A DNA stretch of 26,060 nucleotides from GCA-2697345 sp045565015 (GCA_045565015.1 JBJLGD010000037.1:1-26060), one strand, 5' to 3'; shown: positions 1-8,410, counted from the stretch's first letter. Translations and numbers: made by a program. Notes: generated from the sequence alone by a model not told the origin.

Positions 1-30
1 CATATATTTACCCAACTAAGTGAGCTTGGA

Positions 31-1347
31 TTAGATATCAATGGTGTTTTCACGCTCCCAAGAAGAAAAGTGAGCCGTAAATGAATTCCATTCCTTCAAC
101 TTTAGACTTATGTACGCAGCTGAAAACTCTTCTCCTAGAGCTGATTTTAAATTTTTGTCTTTATCGAATTCTCTGATTGCATCTAGCATGTTTAAAGGCA
201 GCTTTGGGGCTCCTTTAATCTTATGACCATCAGCATACATGTCTATATCATATCTTTTCCCTGGATCGGCGTTATGTCTGATGCCATTTAAACCAGCGGC
301 TAAGATTACGGCTTGCAAGAGGTAAGGGTTTGTAGCGCCATCTGGCAGCCTTAATTCAAAACGACCCGGGCCAGGGACTCTAACCATGTGAGTTCTATTA
401 TTCCCTGACCATGTTACGGTGTTGGGTGCCCAGGTAGCACCCGACGCTGTTCTTGGAGCGTTAATCCTTTTATAGCTATTTACCGATGGGTTAGTAATAG
501 CGGCCATACCAGATGCATGCTTCATTATACCACCAAGAAAATTCCTGCCTTTATCAGATAAACCAAGTTCTTTTGTATCGTCCGCAAAAATATTAGTTTT
601 AGATGCGTTGCCGGGTGCATCCCATACTGATATGTGGGCATGACAGCCATTCCCAGTAAGACCTTCTATAGGTTTAGGCATGAAAGTTGCCTTTAGGCCA
701 TGTTTTTCAGCTACAGACTTAGTCATGAATTTGAAGAACGAATGTTTGTCTGCGGTATTTAATACATCGTCAAATTCCCAGTTCATTTCAAATTGTCCAT
801 TAGCATCTTCATGATCATTCTGGTATGGTCCCCAACCAAGTTCCAACATATGATCACATATCTCCGCTATAACGTCATAACGACGCATAATGGCTTGCTG
901 GTCATAACATGGTTTGATAGCGGTATCTCGGTCATCAGAAATTTGGTCTCCTTGCTGTGTTAACAGGAAAAACTCTGCTTCTATGCCGGTTTTAACATGC
1001 AGACCCTCAGATGCGGCTCTATTTATAAGTGTATTCAAAACATTCCTCGGGGCTTGATCGACAGTTGCTCCGTTCATCATAAGATTGCCTGGAACCCACG
1101 CAACGTCACGTTTCCATGGAAGTTGTATGACTGCATTAGTGTCCGGTATTGCTAACATATCTGGATGAGCTGGAGTTAAATCTAAATAAGTAGAAAACCC
1201 GGCAAAACCTGCACCCTCATACTGCATTTCATTTATAGCTTGAGTTGGAACAAGTTTGGCTCTTTGTCCACCAAATAAGTCTGTATATGAAATCATGAAG
1301 TACTTAACATTTTTGTCTTCTGCAAATTTTTTAAGGTCAACAGCCAT
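31..1347 (-). CDS. gmaS: Gamma-glutamylmethylamide synthetase / type III glutamine synthetase-like (GmaS/GlnT)
   Basis: 438-residue cytoplasmic glutamine-synthetase-fold ligase. GmaS joins glutamate and methylamine with ATP to give gamma-glutamylmethylamide; the close relative GlnT is described as a glutamine synthetase. The start is ATG with an AAGGA ribosome site a few bases upstream. Visible family marks are the N-terminal FGGQRAKLVP (about residues 25-34), the EAEFFLL strand of the active site near 123, NGCHAHISVWD near 235, and the NRTHMVRVPGPGRFELRLPDG nucleotide/ammonia-site block near 320. It is the last gene of mgsA-mgsB-mgsC-gmaS, 32 bases after mgsC. That partnership is why GmaS is preferred over GlnT, but sequence reading alone cannot separate the two substrates. 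The family assignment is firm and the exact substrate is inferred. The stop lies 31 bases from the window edge, so the downstream gene is not visible. Confidence 0.85.
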   Translation of the reverse strand: MAVDLKKFAEDKNVKYFMISYTDLFGGQRAKLVPTQAINEMQYEGAGFAGFSTYLDLTPAHPDMLAIPDTNAVIQLPWKRDVAWVPGNLMMNGATVDQAPRNVLNTLINRAASEGLHVKTGIEAEFFLLTQQGDQISDDRDTAIKPCYDQQAIMRRYDVIAEICDHMLELGWGPYQNDHEDANGQFEMNWEFDDVLNTADKHSFFKFMTKSVAEKHGLKATFMPKPIEGLTGNGCHAHISVWDAPGNASKTNIFADDTKELGLSDKGRNFLGGIMKHASGMAAITNPSVNSYKRINAPRTASGATWAPNTVTWSGNNRTHMVRVPGPGRFELRLPDGATNPYLLQAVILAAGLNGIRHNADPGKRYDIDMYADGHKIKGAPKLPLNMLDAIREFDKDKNLKSALGEEFSAAYISLKLKEWNSFTAHFSSWERENTIDI

Positions 1348-1379
1348 CTCTTTTCCTTTCTTTATAAATTAATTAAATT

Positions 1380-2723
1380 TTAATATGCTTGTCCAATTTT
1401 CCCGGGCCACCAGTCTGTGCCTGCAAGAGGAACCCGTGCCATTGCCGCAGCTTCTAGCGTAACTGCACATAAATCTTCTGGTTCGAGGTTGTGAATATGG
1501 TTTTTCCCGCAGGCCCTGGCAATAGTTTGAGCTTCCAGTGTTAGAACTTTAAGATAATTATGTAACTTTCTCCCGCCCTCAATAGGATCTAATCGAGACA
1601 TAAGGGTTGGATCCTGAGTGGTAATTCCAGCTGGGTCGTTCCCCTCATGCCAATCATCGTAAGCTCCACTGGTTGTCCCTAGTTTATTGTATTCATGCTC
1701 CCACTTGGGGTCATTATCACCGAGAGCAATCAGAGCGGCTGTACCAATAGAAACAGCATCTGCTCCCAAAGCTATAGCTTTTGCAACGTCAGCGCCGTTT
1801 CTAATGCCGCCAGAAACAACAAGTTGCACTTTACGATGAAGCCCTAAGTCTTGAAGAGCTCTTACGGCTTCTCTAATGCAGGCCAAAGTCGGTAGGCCAA
1901 CGTGTTCAATAAAAACGTCTTGAGTAGCTGCAGTTCCACCTTGCATACCATCAAGCACGACAACATCTGCTCCAGCTTTTACCGCTAAGGTCGTATCGAA
2001 GTAAGGACGAGCTCCAGCTATTTTTAAATATATTGGTACGCGCCAAGCTGTAATTTCTCTCAACTCTAATATTTTTATTTCTAAGTCATCAGGACCAGTC
2101 CAATCAGGGTGTCGGCATGATGACCTTTGATCAATGCCCTTTGGTAAGTTTCTCATTTCGGCGACCCGATCACTAATTTTTTGACCTAAAAGCATACCCC
2201 CTCCGCCAGGCTTAGCTCCTTGCCCAACGACGATTTCGATGGCATCTGCTTTTCGGAGATCAACTGGGTTCATTCCATATCGAGAAGGTAAGTATTGATA
2301 TACAAGTTTTCTCGAATGCTCTCTTTCCTCAAGCGTCATCCCTCCATCTCCAGTTGTAGTAGATGTACCTGCCAATGTAGCTCCGCGCCCTAATGCTTCT
2401 TTTGCATTTCCTGAAAGAGCTCCGAAGCTCATACCAGCGATGGTTATGGGTATTTCAAGTTGGATAGGATTTTCCGCAAACCTACTTCCCAAAACAACAT
2501 TTGTATCACATTTTTCTCGATAGCCCTCCAGCGGATAGCGAGAGATTGATGCACCAAGAAAAAGGAGATCTTCAAAATGCGGAACTCTACGTTTTGCCCC
2601 GCCACCACGTATATCATAGATACCTGTAGCTGCCGCACGACGGATTTCAGAATTGATTGAGTCTGTAAACGAGGATGACTTTACGGGCTCTGTTCGTGGG
2701 GTATCGTTTTTACTTTTTGGCAT
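1380..2723 (-). CDS. mgsC: N-methylglutamate synthase subunit C, FMN-binding glutamate synthase domain (MgsC/GlxD)
   Basis: 447-residue FMN-dependent TIM-barrel protein homologous to the synthase domain of GltB. In the N-methylglutamate pathway it is the catalytic subunit, working with MgsA and MgsB to make N-methylglutamate from methylamine and glutamate. The FMN/substrate barrel shows PITIAGMSFGALS (92-104), KPGGGGMLLG (171-180), VLDGMQGGTAATQ (256-268) and the phosphate-binding VVSGGIRNGADVAKAIALGA (302-321). Where GltB has its three-cysteine 3Fe-4S motif after 'LIALG', this protein continues LIALGDNDPKW (330-340) with no cysteines, so that cluster appears absent. I believe this is usual for the GlxD/MgsC branch. 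The start ATG has a GAGGGA ribosome site that overlaps the mgsB stop 12 bases upstream. An alternative reading is GlxD of a glx-glnT cluster. Confidence 0.87.
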   Translation of the reverse strand: MPKSKNDTPRTEPVKSSSFTDSINSEIRRAAATGIYDIRGGGAKRRVPHFEDLLFLGASISRYPLEGYREKCDTNVVLGSRFAENPIQLEIPITIAGMSFGALSGNAKEALGRGATLAGTSTTTGDGGMTLEEREHSRKLVYQYLPSRYGMNPVDLRKADAIEIVVGQGAKPGGGGMLLGQKISDRVAEMRNLPKGIDQRSSCRHPDWTGPDDLEIKILELREITAWRVPIYLKIAGARPYFDTTLAVKAGADVVVLDGMQGGTAATQDVFIEHVGLPTLACIREAVRALQDLGLHRKVQLVVSGGIRNGADVAKAIALGADAVSIGTAALIALGDNDPKWEHEYNKLGTTSGAYDDWHEGNDPAGITTQDPTLMSRLDPIEGGRKLHNYLKVLTLEAQTIARACGKNHIHNLEPEDLCAVTLEAAAMARVPLAGTDWWPGKIGQAY

Positions 2724-2735
2724 TATTAGGATCCC

Positions 2736-3413
2736 TCAATATGCATTATCGATATTAAAATTATATAATTTTCTAGCTGAACCGTAACGTCTAAACTCTC
2801 TTGCTTTAGCATCTGAGCCGGACTCTAAAAGTAATTTCTCTAGAATATCGATATGCTCTTTTCGCATATCTTTTTCTACACAATCAGCTCCGAGAGACTG
2901 CACCTCACCCCTTACAAATAATTTTGCCTCGTATAATGAATCGCCGAAGGCATCGCCAGCATCACCACAGACAACCAAATTTCCAGATTGCGCCATAAAC
3001 CCGCTCATATGCCCAACACTTCCGGAAACAACTATATCGATCCCTTTCATAGATATTCCACATCTTGATGATGCATTTCCTTTTATCACTAATAAACCGC
3101 CATGCCCGGTTGCTCCGGCATATTGACTTGCATCGCCTTCAACAAGGATCGAACCTGACATCATATTTTCACCCACGCCAGGACCAACTGAGCCATTAAC
3201 AACTATCTTTGCTTTTTGATTCATACCACCCAAGTAATACCCTGTAGAGCCTTTAATTATAACCTCGATTTGGGCGTCTATTCCGACTGCGAGAGCGTGG
3301 CCTCCTTTTGGATTTTGGATTTCCCATTTAACTTGATTAGTTTTCGGGTTTTGGTTCTGAAGTTTAGAGTTCAAATCTCTAATGCTTATTTCTTTTAAAT
3401 CACAAATCTGCAT
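2736..3413 (-). CDS. mgsB: N-methylglutamate synthase subunit B, GXGXG-repeat protein (MgsB/GlxC)
   Basis: 225 residues. The protein is a right-handed beta-helix of the glutamate synthase alpha-subunit C-terminal (GXGXG) type, here a stand-alone subunit that is structural in the MgsABC complex. The repeats run from about residue 55 to 165. Glycine-rich rungs such as GYYLGGMNQKAKIVVNGSVG, GGLLVIKGNASSRCG and GNLVVCGDAGDAFGD are easy to see. Its ATG directly abuts the TAA of mgsA (TAAATG), so translation is probably coupled. It is followed by mgsC after 12 bases. The N-terminal 30 residues are charged and Asn/Gln-rich and show no recognised motif. It could equally be named GlxC. Confidence 0.85.
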   Translation of the reverse strand: MQICDLKEISIRDLNSKLQNQNPKTNQVKWEIQNPKGGHALAVGIDAQIEVIIKGSTGYYLGGMNQKAKIVVNGSVGPGVGENMMSGSILVEGDASQYAGATGHGGLLVIKGNASSRCGISMKGIDIVVSGSVGHMSGFMAQSGNLVVCGDAGDAFGDSLYEAKLFVRGEVQSLGADCVEKDMRKEHIDILEKLLLESGSDAKAREFRRYGSARKLYNFNIDNAY

Positions 3414-4310
3414 TTAATGACTCCAAAAATAAACAGTTGCTGGTTCTGGTTCCCATACTTTTGCACATTCGATACTAGGTAGACTGGCTAACGCTCTATA
3501 CTCTGAACCGAACGCTACGTACTGATCTGTCTCGGCCATGATAGCTGGTTTGCATGCAATGGGATCTCGAACAACCCCAAACCCATCCTTTGTCCCTACT
3601 AAAAATGTAAAGAAACCATCAAGGTCAATTAAACAATTTTCTAGGGCCTCTTTTAGACTGCTCCCTTTATTAATCTTGTTAGAAATATATGCAGCTCCAA
3701 CCTCAGTATCATTTTCTGTTTCAAATAAGATGCCTTCTTTTTTGAGTGATCTTCTAAGAGAGTTATGATTACTTAAGGATCCATTATGTACTAAACATTG
3801 ATCGTCTCCAGTAGAAAATGGGTGTGCTCCCATTGTTGTAACTACTGACTCTGTAGCCATACGAGTGTGACCAATGCCATGACTTCCAGACATTTTAGAA
3901 ATCGCAAACCGATCTGCGACATCGGTCGGTAGGCCTACCTCTTTGAAAATCTCTATTTTTTCCCCAACGCTCATAATTTTCACATCTTTGCATAGGGTTG
4001 CCAAAGCTTTACGGACTTCCACTGTTTTATCTCTTTCGAATTTAAGCACAGCGTGAGTATCTTTTATGCTGATCGAAACCGGTGTGTTTATAAGTGAAGA
4101 CAAATTACTATTAATCAAAGAAAAATCTACATTAGGGTTTATAGATTGAATCGTTATTTTTATTTTACTGTCGGCAACTGAGTTATATATTGCAATACCC
4201 GCACTATCTGGACCCCTTTCAGTCATAGTGATTAGCATACTTGACAACAGGGACCCCAATTCCGGGTGTAAGCTACTATCCTTTAAGAAAAGGCCAACGA
4301 TTCCACACAT
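3414..4310 (-). CDS. mgsA: N-methylglutamate synthase subunit A, class II glutamine amidotransferase (MgsA/GlxB)
   Basis: 298 residues, N-terminal-nucleophile amidotransferase of the GltB/PurF fold. The chain begins Met-Cys-Gly-Ile-Val-Gly, so Cys2 is exposed as nucleophile after Met removal. Downstream are the family motifs GIGHTRMATES (near 145), HPFSTGDDQCLVHNGSLSNH (near 163) and the DPIACKPAIMAE region near 249. In complete glutamate synthases this domain frees ammonia from glutamine; in the MgsABC complex it is the corresponding subunit. First gene of the operon; the ATG has a GAAGGG ribosome site (complement at 4318-4323). The three synthase parts are separate genes here, unlike the single GltB chain. 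The GlxB label is equivalent. Confidence 0.86.
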   Translation of the reverse strand: MCGIVGLFLKDSSLHPELGSLLSSMLITMTERGPDSAGIAIYNSVADSKIKITIQSINPNVDFSLINSNLSSLINTPVSISIKDTHAVLKFERDKTVEVRKALATLCKDVKIMSVGEKIEIFKEVGLPTDVADRFAISKMSGSHGIGHTRMATESVVTTMGAHPFSTGDDQCLVHNGSLSNHNSLRRSLKKEGILFETENDTEVGAAYISNKINKGSSLKEALENCLIDLDGFFTFLVGTKDGFGVVRDPIACKPAIMAETDQYVAFGSEYRALASLPSIECAKVWEPEPATVYFWSH

Positions 4311-4334
4311 TTTTATACCCTTCAGAATGATCTG

Positions 4335-4364
4335 ACGATATGCGACCTAATATAAGCAAGTCAA
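4335..4364 (-). promoter_or_regulatory. Candidate sigma70-type promoter of mgsABC-gmaS
   Basis: Read on the minus strand, TTGACT (4359-4364) is followed after 18 bases by TATCGT (4335-4340), matching 5/6 and 4/6 of the consensus. It lies about 25-55 bases upstream of the mgsA ATG and downstream of the tRNA gene, so the operon need not depend on tRNA read-through. The call rests on motif resemblance only. Confidence 0.45.
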
Positions 4365-4377
4365 TAAACCTTTATTG
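4362..4377. repeat. 16-bp inverted repeat overlapping the mgs promoter -35 box
   Basis: CAATAAA-CC-TTTATTG is a perfect 7+7 dyad with a 2-bp centre. Its left end covers part of the predicted -35 box (4359-4364). The place and symmetry suit a dimeric regulator's operator; no known factor is recognised. It is A/T-dominated, so chance is possible. Confidence 0.4.
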
Positions 4378-4424
4378 GATTATTCTATTAAATTTTGAAA
4401 AGTGAAAACTTATTTTTTAACTTA

Positions 4425-4501
4425 TGGTGAACGCAGCAGGATTCGAACCTGCGACCTACTGCTTAGAAGGCAGTTGCTCTATCCAGCTGAGCTATGCGTC
4501 C
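4425..4501 (-). tRNA. tRNA-Arg (anticodon TCT)
   Basis: The minus strand folds into a full cloverleaf. The acceptor stem is GGACGCA with TGCGTTC (one G-T pair), and the D arm is GCTC...GAGC. The anticodon stem-loop ACTGC-CTTCTAA-GCAGT exposes TCT. The T arm is GCAGG-TTCGAAT-CCTGC, followed by discriminator A and an encoded CCA at 4425-4427. It reads AGA (and possibly AGG) arginine codons. It sits alone between the mgs operon and a divergent small gene. Confidence 0.97.
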
Positions 4502-4512
4502 ACGATTAAGTT

Positions 4513-4541
4513 CTTTAACTTCAACCACCCCAAACAGTCAA
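4513..4541 (-). promoter_or_regulatory. Weak candidate promoter for tRNA-Arg
   Basis: On the minus strand TTGACT (4536-4541) stands 17 bases from TTAAAG (4513-4518), ending about 11 bases before the mature tRNA. The -35 is good and the -10 is poor (3/6). It is offered because the position is right. Confidence 0.3.
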
Positions 4542-4730
4542 TACCGACACTTTTACAGAGCATGCAATAATATTAAATTTAATCAGCCCCTCGAGCTAAC
4601 CGTACGTATTTATATTAGGGATATCACAGATTTTGCAAATATTTCATTACTATTTTCACATCTGAAACATTAATAATGCAACATTTCGTTTTAGCTCTTA
4701 AGCATTATAATTATAAGAAGGACTTTATTT

Positions 4731-4910
4731 ATGAAGAGGGTTTTTATGGCGATATTATTTTGCCTATTTGCTAGTTATACGGTTGCTGGTGGCATGCCAG
4801 ATAAAGAACCAATTACTGAAAAAGAAAAAATATCAGAGATCGTAGAAGTTGAGGAAACTGGAAATGCGTTTAAAAAATTTATATTTCTACTACTTTTGTG
4901 TATAATATGA
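4731..4910 (+). CDS. Small secreted or membrane-anchored peptide, 59 residues, unknown function
   Basis: Starts ATG with a strong AAGAAGGA site (4715-4722) eight bases upstream; ends TGA. The N-terminus MKRVFMAILFCLFASYTVAG is a signal peptide with likely cleavage after Val-Ala or Val-Ala-Gly. There follows an acidic, Glu/Lys-rich middle (residues 22-46) and a C-terminal hydrophobic run, FKKFIFLLLLCII, that could be a membrane anchor. I recall similar tiny proteins in Rhodobacterales (signal peptide ending AGG, acidic linker, hydrophobic tail), sometimes labelled 'ferrochelatase' without good reason. That resemblance is from memory. It lies 77 bases ahead of nth in the same direction. Function unknown. 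Confidence 0.7.
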   Translation: MKRVFMAILFCLFASYTVAGGMPDKEPITEKEKISEIVEVEETGNAFKKFIFLLLLCII

Positions 4911-4987
4911 ATCTTTACTTCTTTGATTAAAAGATTGTTCAATGTACATCTAACTGAATAATTAATCTTATTTAAGGGTGTTTCAAT

Positions 4988-5641
4988 ATGCTAAAGAAAG
5001 ATCGTGCAAAATTTATCCTCAATAAATTGGAGCAACTCTACCCCAAAACCCCTGTGCCTCTAAATCACAAGGACCATTATGAGCTTTTGGTAGCTGTACT
5101 ACTTAGTGCCCAATGTACAGATGAAAGAGTGAATAAAGTAACGCCTGAACTGTTTACTCTTGCAGATAATCCGTTTGACATGCAGCATATACCCTTGGAA
5201 AATATCTATAGTGTTATAAGGCCTTGTGGTTTAGCACCGCAAAAATCAAAAGCAATATCTAATCTTTCTAAAATATTAGTAGATAAATACGATGGTAACG
5301 TCCCGTCAGATTTGCCAGCCTTGGAAAGTTTACCTGGAGTTGGGCATAAGACTGCAAGTGTCGTTATTTCTCAGGGCTTTGGACAACCGGCTTTTCCTAT
5401 TGATACCCATATTCACCGGCTTGCCCAGCGATGGGGGCTGACAGACGGTAAAAACGTGCAGGTTACGGAGCGTGATTTAAAAAATATTTTCCCTAGAGCT
5501 TCTTGGAATAAACTCCATCTTCAGATTATTTTTTATGGGCGACAATATTGTACTGCGAGAGGATGTGATGGCCGAGTTTGTGAGATTTGTACAACTTGTT
5601 ATCCCAACCGTAAGTCAGCATTTAAGGCTCTAAAGGCTTGA
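4988..5641 (+). CDS. nth: Endonuclease III (DNA glycosylase/AP lyase)
   Basis: 217 residues, about the family's usual length. Removes oxidised pyrimidines from DNA and nicks the abasic site in base excision repair. The helix-hairpin-helix LPGVGHKTASVV (115-126) carries the catalytic Lys121, and the FPIDTHIHR motif gives the catalytic Asp139. The N-terminal LLSAQCTDERVN (38-49) is also typical. The C-terminal iron-sulfur region has Cys at 188, 193, 198, 201 and 204, which does not match the canonical C-x6-C-x2-C-x5-C spacing of E. coli Nth. The ligands may be a lineage variant, as alphaproteobacterial forms differ here. Upstream AAGGGTG serves as ribosome site. Converges with the oxidoreductase at 5659. 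Confidence 0.94.
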   Translation: MLKKDRAKFILNKLEQLYPKTPVPLNHKDHYELLVAVLLSAQCTDERVNKVTPELFTLADNPFDMQHIPLENIYSVIRPCGLAPQKSKAISNLSKILVDKYDGNVPSDLPALESLPGVGHKTASVVISQGFGQPAFPIDTHIHRLAQRWGLTDGKNVQVTERDLKNIFPRASWNKLHLQIIFYGRQYCTARGCDGRVCEICTTCYPNRKSAFKALKA

Positions 5642-5658
5642 AGAGTACTTTTAAAACT

Positions 5659-6660
5659 TTAAAAACCTGTATCTACCTTAACCTTTAGGCCGCTCTCCGC
5701 TGATTTCCCTATAGCCTCCATGGCTGAAACGCCAGCAAGGGCTTCTGAAATTTTCACAGGGAAATCCGTTTCTCCTAGTATCGTTTCAGCAAATGAATTT
5801 AATTCTAAGGCCAAAGTGTCTATAAACTCGAACTCGGTTGTTTCTGTAATATTATCGATTTTTGTGAACTCAAGTTTATGTTGGTTGGGTAGATACGCAG
5901 ATCCCAATGAACCGAATAAATGAAGCTTCCAGGTTGAAGAAGTCGCCGTCATGGTTGTTAAATTTGCGGTAGCGCCAGAGTTAAATTCAATTTGGGTTGT
6001 AGTTGTATCATGTACGGGGGTATTAACTACTCTGCGGCTACTGTTGGTTGTAACTGTTTTAACCTTCCCCAAAAGATCAATCATTAAATCTAAAATATGA
6101 ATACCCATAGCACCCATACCACCTGCAGGATTTTCAGTGACTGAACCCCGCCACATATCCTTAGTGTAATTATTTCCAAAGGATCCAGAAAAATTACCTT
6201 CGATATGTAAAGGAGTCCCTAACCTGCCATCATTTAAGAGTGCCTTTAATTCATTATAGGCTGGTAGAAAACGTCTATTAAAGCCTACAGCTAAATTTAC
6301 TTTTGCTGCCTTGCAGGCTTCTACTGCTGCTAAACCATCTGCTAGAGACAAAGTAAAAGGTTTCTCGACGAACACATGCTTCCCAGCTTTTGCGGCAGCG
6401 ATGACTTGATCTGAATGCTGACTGTGAGGTGTGGCCAGCACAACTGCTTGAATTGACTTTTCTCTTATAATATCAGCAAAACTATCTATCAAAATTAATT
6501 TATTCCGATCACAATAATCTATTACCTTATTGGGAGTTCGAGTCATCGCATGCGTAAAACATAATTTATTTTTAGGATCGGAAAGCGTACTATCAACCAA
6601 GTTCTGCCCCCAGCGCCCTAGTCCTATTATAGCGGCGGGAATTCTGTTATTTTTATCCAT
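5659..6660 (-). CDS. Gfo/Idh/MocA-family NAD(P)-dependent oxidoreductase
   Basis: 333 residues from the ATG at 6660, chosen because AGAGG stands five bases upstream. A GTG at 6690 would add ten residues but has no good ribosome site. An N-terminal Rossmann fold begins AAIIGLGRWGQNLVDS (GxGxxG). The family's HVFVEKPFTL motif near residue 100 has the catalytic Lys-Pro. The C-terminal alpha/beta substrate domain includes NPAGGMGAMGIHILDLMIDL near 180. Such enzymes oxidise or reduce sugars, inositols and related alcohols in the cytoplasm; the substrate cannot be told from sequence. It stands alone between convergent nth and the sensor kinase gene. Confidence 0.88.
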   Translation of the reverse strand: MDKNNRIPAAIIGLGRWGQNLVDSTLSDPKNKLCFTHAMTRTPNKVIDYCDRNKLILIDSFADIIREKSIQAVVLATPHSQHSDQVIAAAKAGKHVFVEKPFTLSLADGLAAVEACKAAKVNLAVGFNRRFLPAYNELKALLNDGRLGTPLHIEGNFSGSFGNNYTKDMWRGSVTENPAGGMGAMGIHILDLMIDLLGKVKTVTTNSSRRVVNTPVHDTTTTQIEFNSGATANLTTMTATSSTWKLHLFGSLGSAYLPNQHKLEFTKIDNITETTEFEFIDTLALELNSFAETILGETDFPVKISEALAGVSAMEAIGKSAESGLKVKVDTGF

Positions 6661-6852
6661 AGCGACCTCTGCTGTAACTTTATTAAACACTTAAGGATTA
6701 AAGTAATGGATAAATAAAAGGTTTAGTAAACACAATGTCAGAATATATTTCCAGATCTTTTTGATATGTAACTGAGTTTAAAAAGGAATACTTACAATAA
6801 GTTATTTACTTTTCTTGTTACAATCTCCTATTCGGAATCAAGTTAAGGGTTT

Positions 6853-8409
6853 CTATACTTGGAACCTAACGGTAAAACGTGCTCCACTAAGCTTTTTTGA
6901 TCTCTCAATTCGTATGCTTCCATTATGTGCTTCAACAATTTGTTTGCAAATATAAAGGCCTAAACCTGAGCTGTTTTTTTTAAAACTCTCGCCCGCTCTA
7001 TTAGTATAAAATCTTTCAAATATTTTTTCCGACTCAGTGCTGGGAACGCCAGGTCCGGAGTCTTCTATTATCAGTTCAATGACGTTTCTAAATGATTTTT
7101 TTAATATAATATTGACTTTACTTCCAACAGGACTGAACGTAATCGCGTTTTCGATCAGGTTGACTGCAACTTGAGCGATTCTATCCGATAATCCTAGAAA
7201 TTTTATCCGTGGGTTAATTTTAGCATCTAAAACCACATGAACTGCATTAGAGTTTTCGGTCATATTGACAACAATGTCACTGATCAAAACGGATAAATCG
7301 AAGCGATGCCATTTTGTTTGTACTAATTCTGCGTCTACCAGTGCAGAGTCAGAAATTTCAGAGATTAAACGGTTCATACGATCAGCTTGCTTAGCGATTG
7401 TATCTAGTGCATTTCTTGTCGATAGGTCTGACATGGGTGGAATATTTTCTAAGTTGGCTATGATTGAGGCTAATGGGTTTTTTAATTCGTGGGATATATC
7501 GGCTGCGAACACTTCTTTGTCTGAAAATAAATTCGCTAACTTATCATTAAGTATTAGCAAGTTTTGATACATTAAACCGACTTCGTCTCCTCGACCTTCT
7601 AGGCCTCGAACCTTAAAATTAAATAAGTCCTCTGAAACACTTTTTTTACTGATACTTCGATTTAGTTTTTTGGATAAACGCCTTAGTGGTAGAGCTATCG
7701 AGAATGCTAAAATTAACCCAAAAATTATGGTTAGACCACTAATTGTAAACAGAACAAAGAGGCGCCATGAGTTTCGTTTTAAGTAAGACTCCTTTAGATT
7801 ATAGTGGTCGATTAAATCTATTGTCGCGACTGTCTCACCGGTAATTTTGAAAGGTACTATTAGACGTATCTCATACATATCTTTACCATATGGTATTACA
7901 TGCTCCAAAGGATCAGTCCTTGTTCTTTCGACTTCAATTTTTTGGGTTAGTATCTTTTGATCAAAAAATATTTTACCAAACCAGAACACAATATTGAGTA
8001 TCTCAGATTGGATACTCTTGTCGAAAGTTTCGGTAAGACGGTCTTCAAATAGAGGTACAACCATGATTTCAGATATAAGATTTGGTTCAGAACCATCAAA
8101 GAGCGGTGTTGGGAGTTCTACTAGGCGCCCAGCTTTATAGGGTCTTATGATGAGGTTTTTGTGGATGGCTAAGGGTAAAGGTTGTAGCCGTCTCAATATT
8201 TTTAGGCCTTTTGAATCGTTGTCTTGATTGAGGTTTTCTAAGATAGGTCTAATAATCTCTGCTATTAAATATGAGCGTTCGTTTAACAGTTCTTTTCGCT
8301 GATTTATTTCAACTTCTGCTGTATCTTCTGTTGCAATTAAAAAAGATATTAATAAGATATTAAAACCAAAAATTAGAATAAATATTTTTGTTAATATACT
8401 ATTATGCAT
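6853..8409 (-). CDS. Sensor histidine kinase, ChvG/ExoS-like
   Basis: About 518 residues from the ATG at 8409, one base after the response-regulator stop (TAA-C-ATG), which suits reinitiation. An ATG at 8439 would add ten residues inside the regulator gene and lacks a ribosome site. The numbering below follows the 8409 start. First membrane helix about residues 4-26, periplasmic sensor domain to about 212, second helix about 215-240, then a HAMP-like linker. The dimerisation/phosphoacceptor segment ISHELKNPLASI has His307. The kinase domain carries the N box AVNLIENAITFSP, the G1 box IEDSGPGVP and the G2 box GLGLYICKQIVEAHNG. With the adjacent regulator it resembles ChvG-ChvI, an envelope/acid-stress system of alphaproteobacteria. 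The usual ChvG neighbours (HPr kinase, pckA) are not here, so the name is left open. Confidence 0.85.
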   Translation of the reverse strand: MHNSILTKIFILIFGFNILLISFLIATEDTAEVEINQRKELLNERSYLIAEIIRPILENLNQDNDSKGLKILRRLQPLPLAIHKNLIIRPYKAGRLVELPTPLFDGSEPNLISEIMVVPLFEDRLTETFDKSIQSEILNIVFWFGKIFFDQKILTQKIEVERTRTDPLEHVIPYGKDMYEIRLIVPFKITGETVATIDLIDHYNLKESYLKRNSWRLFVLFTISGLTIIFGLILAFSIALPLRRLSKKLNRSISKKSVSEDLFNFKVRGLEGRGDEVGLMYQNLLILNDKLANLFSDKEVFAADISHELKNPLASIIANLENIPPMSDLSTRNALDTIAKQADRMNRLISEISDSALVDAELVQTKWHRFDLSVLISDIVVNMTENSNAVHVVLDAKINPRIKFLGLSDRIAQVAVNLIENAITFSPVGSKVNIILKKSFRNVIELIIEDSGPGVPSTESEKIFERFYTNRAGESFKKNSSGLGLYICKQIVEAHNGSIRIERSKKLSGARFTVRFQV

Positions 8410-8410
8410 G

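Noticed and set aside
4706..4711. TATAAT just upstream of the small secreted peptide gene
   Set aside because: Transcription from it would start at or inside the ribosome site (4715-4722), leaving almost no leader, and no -35 box is present.
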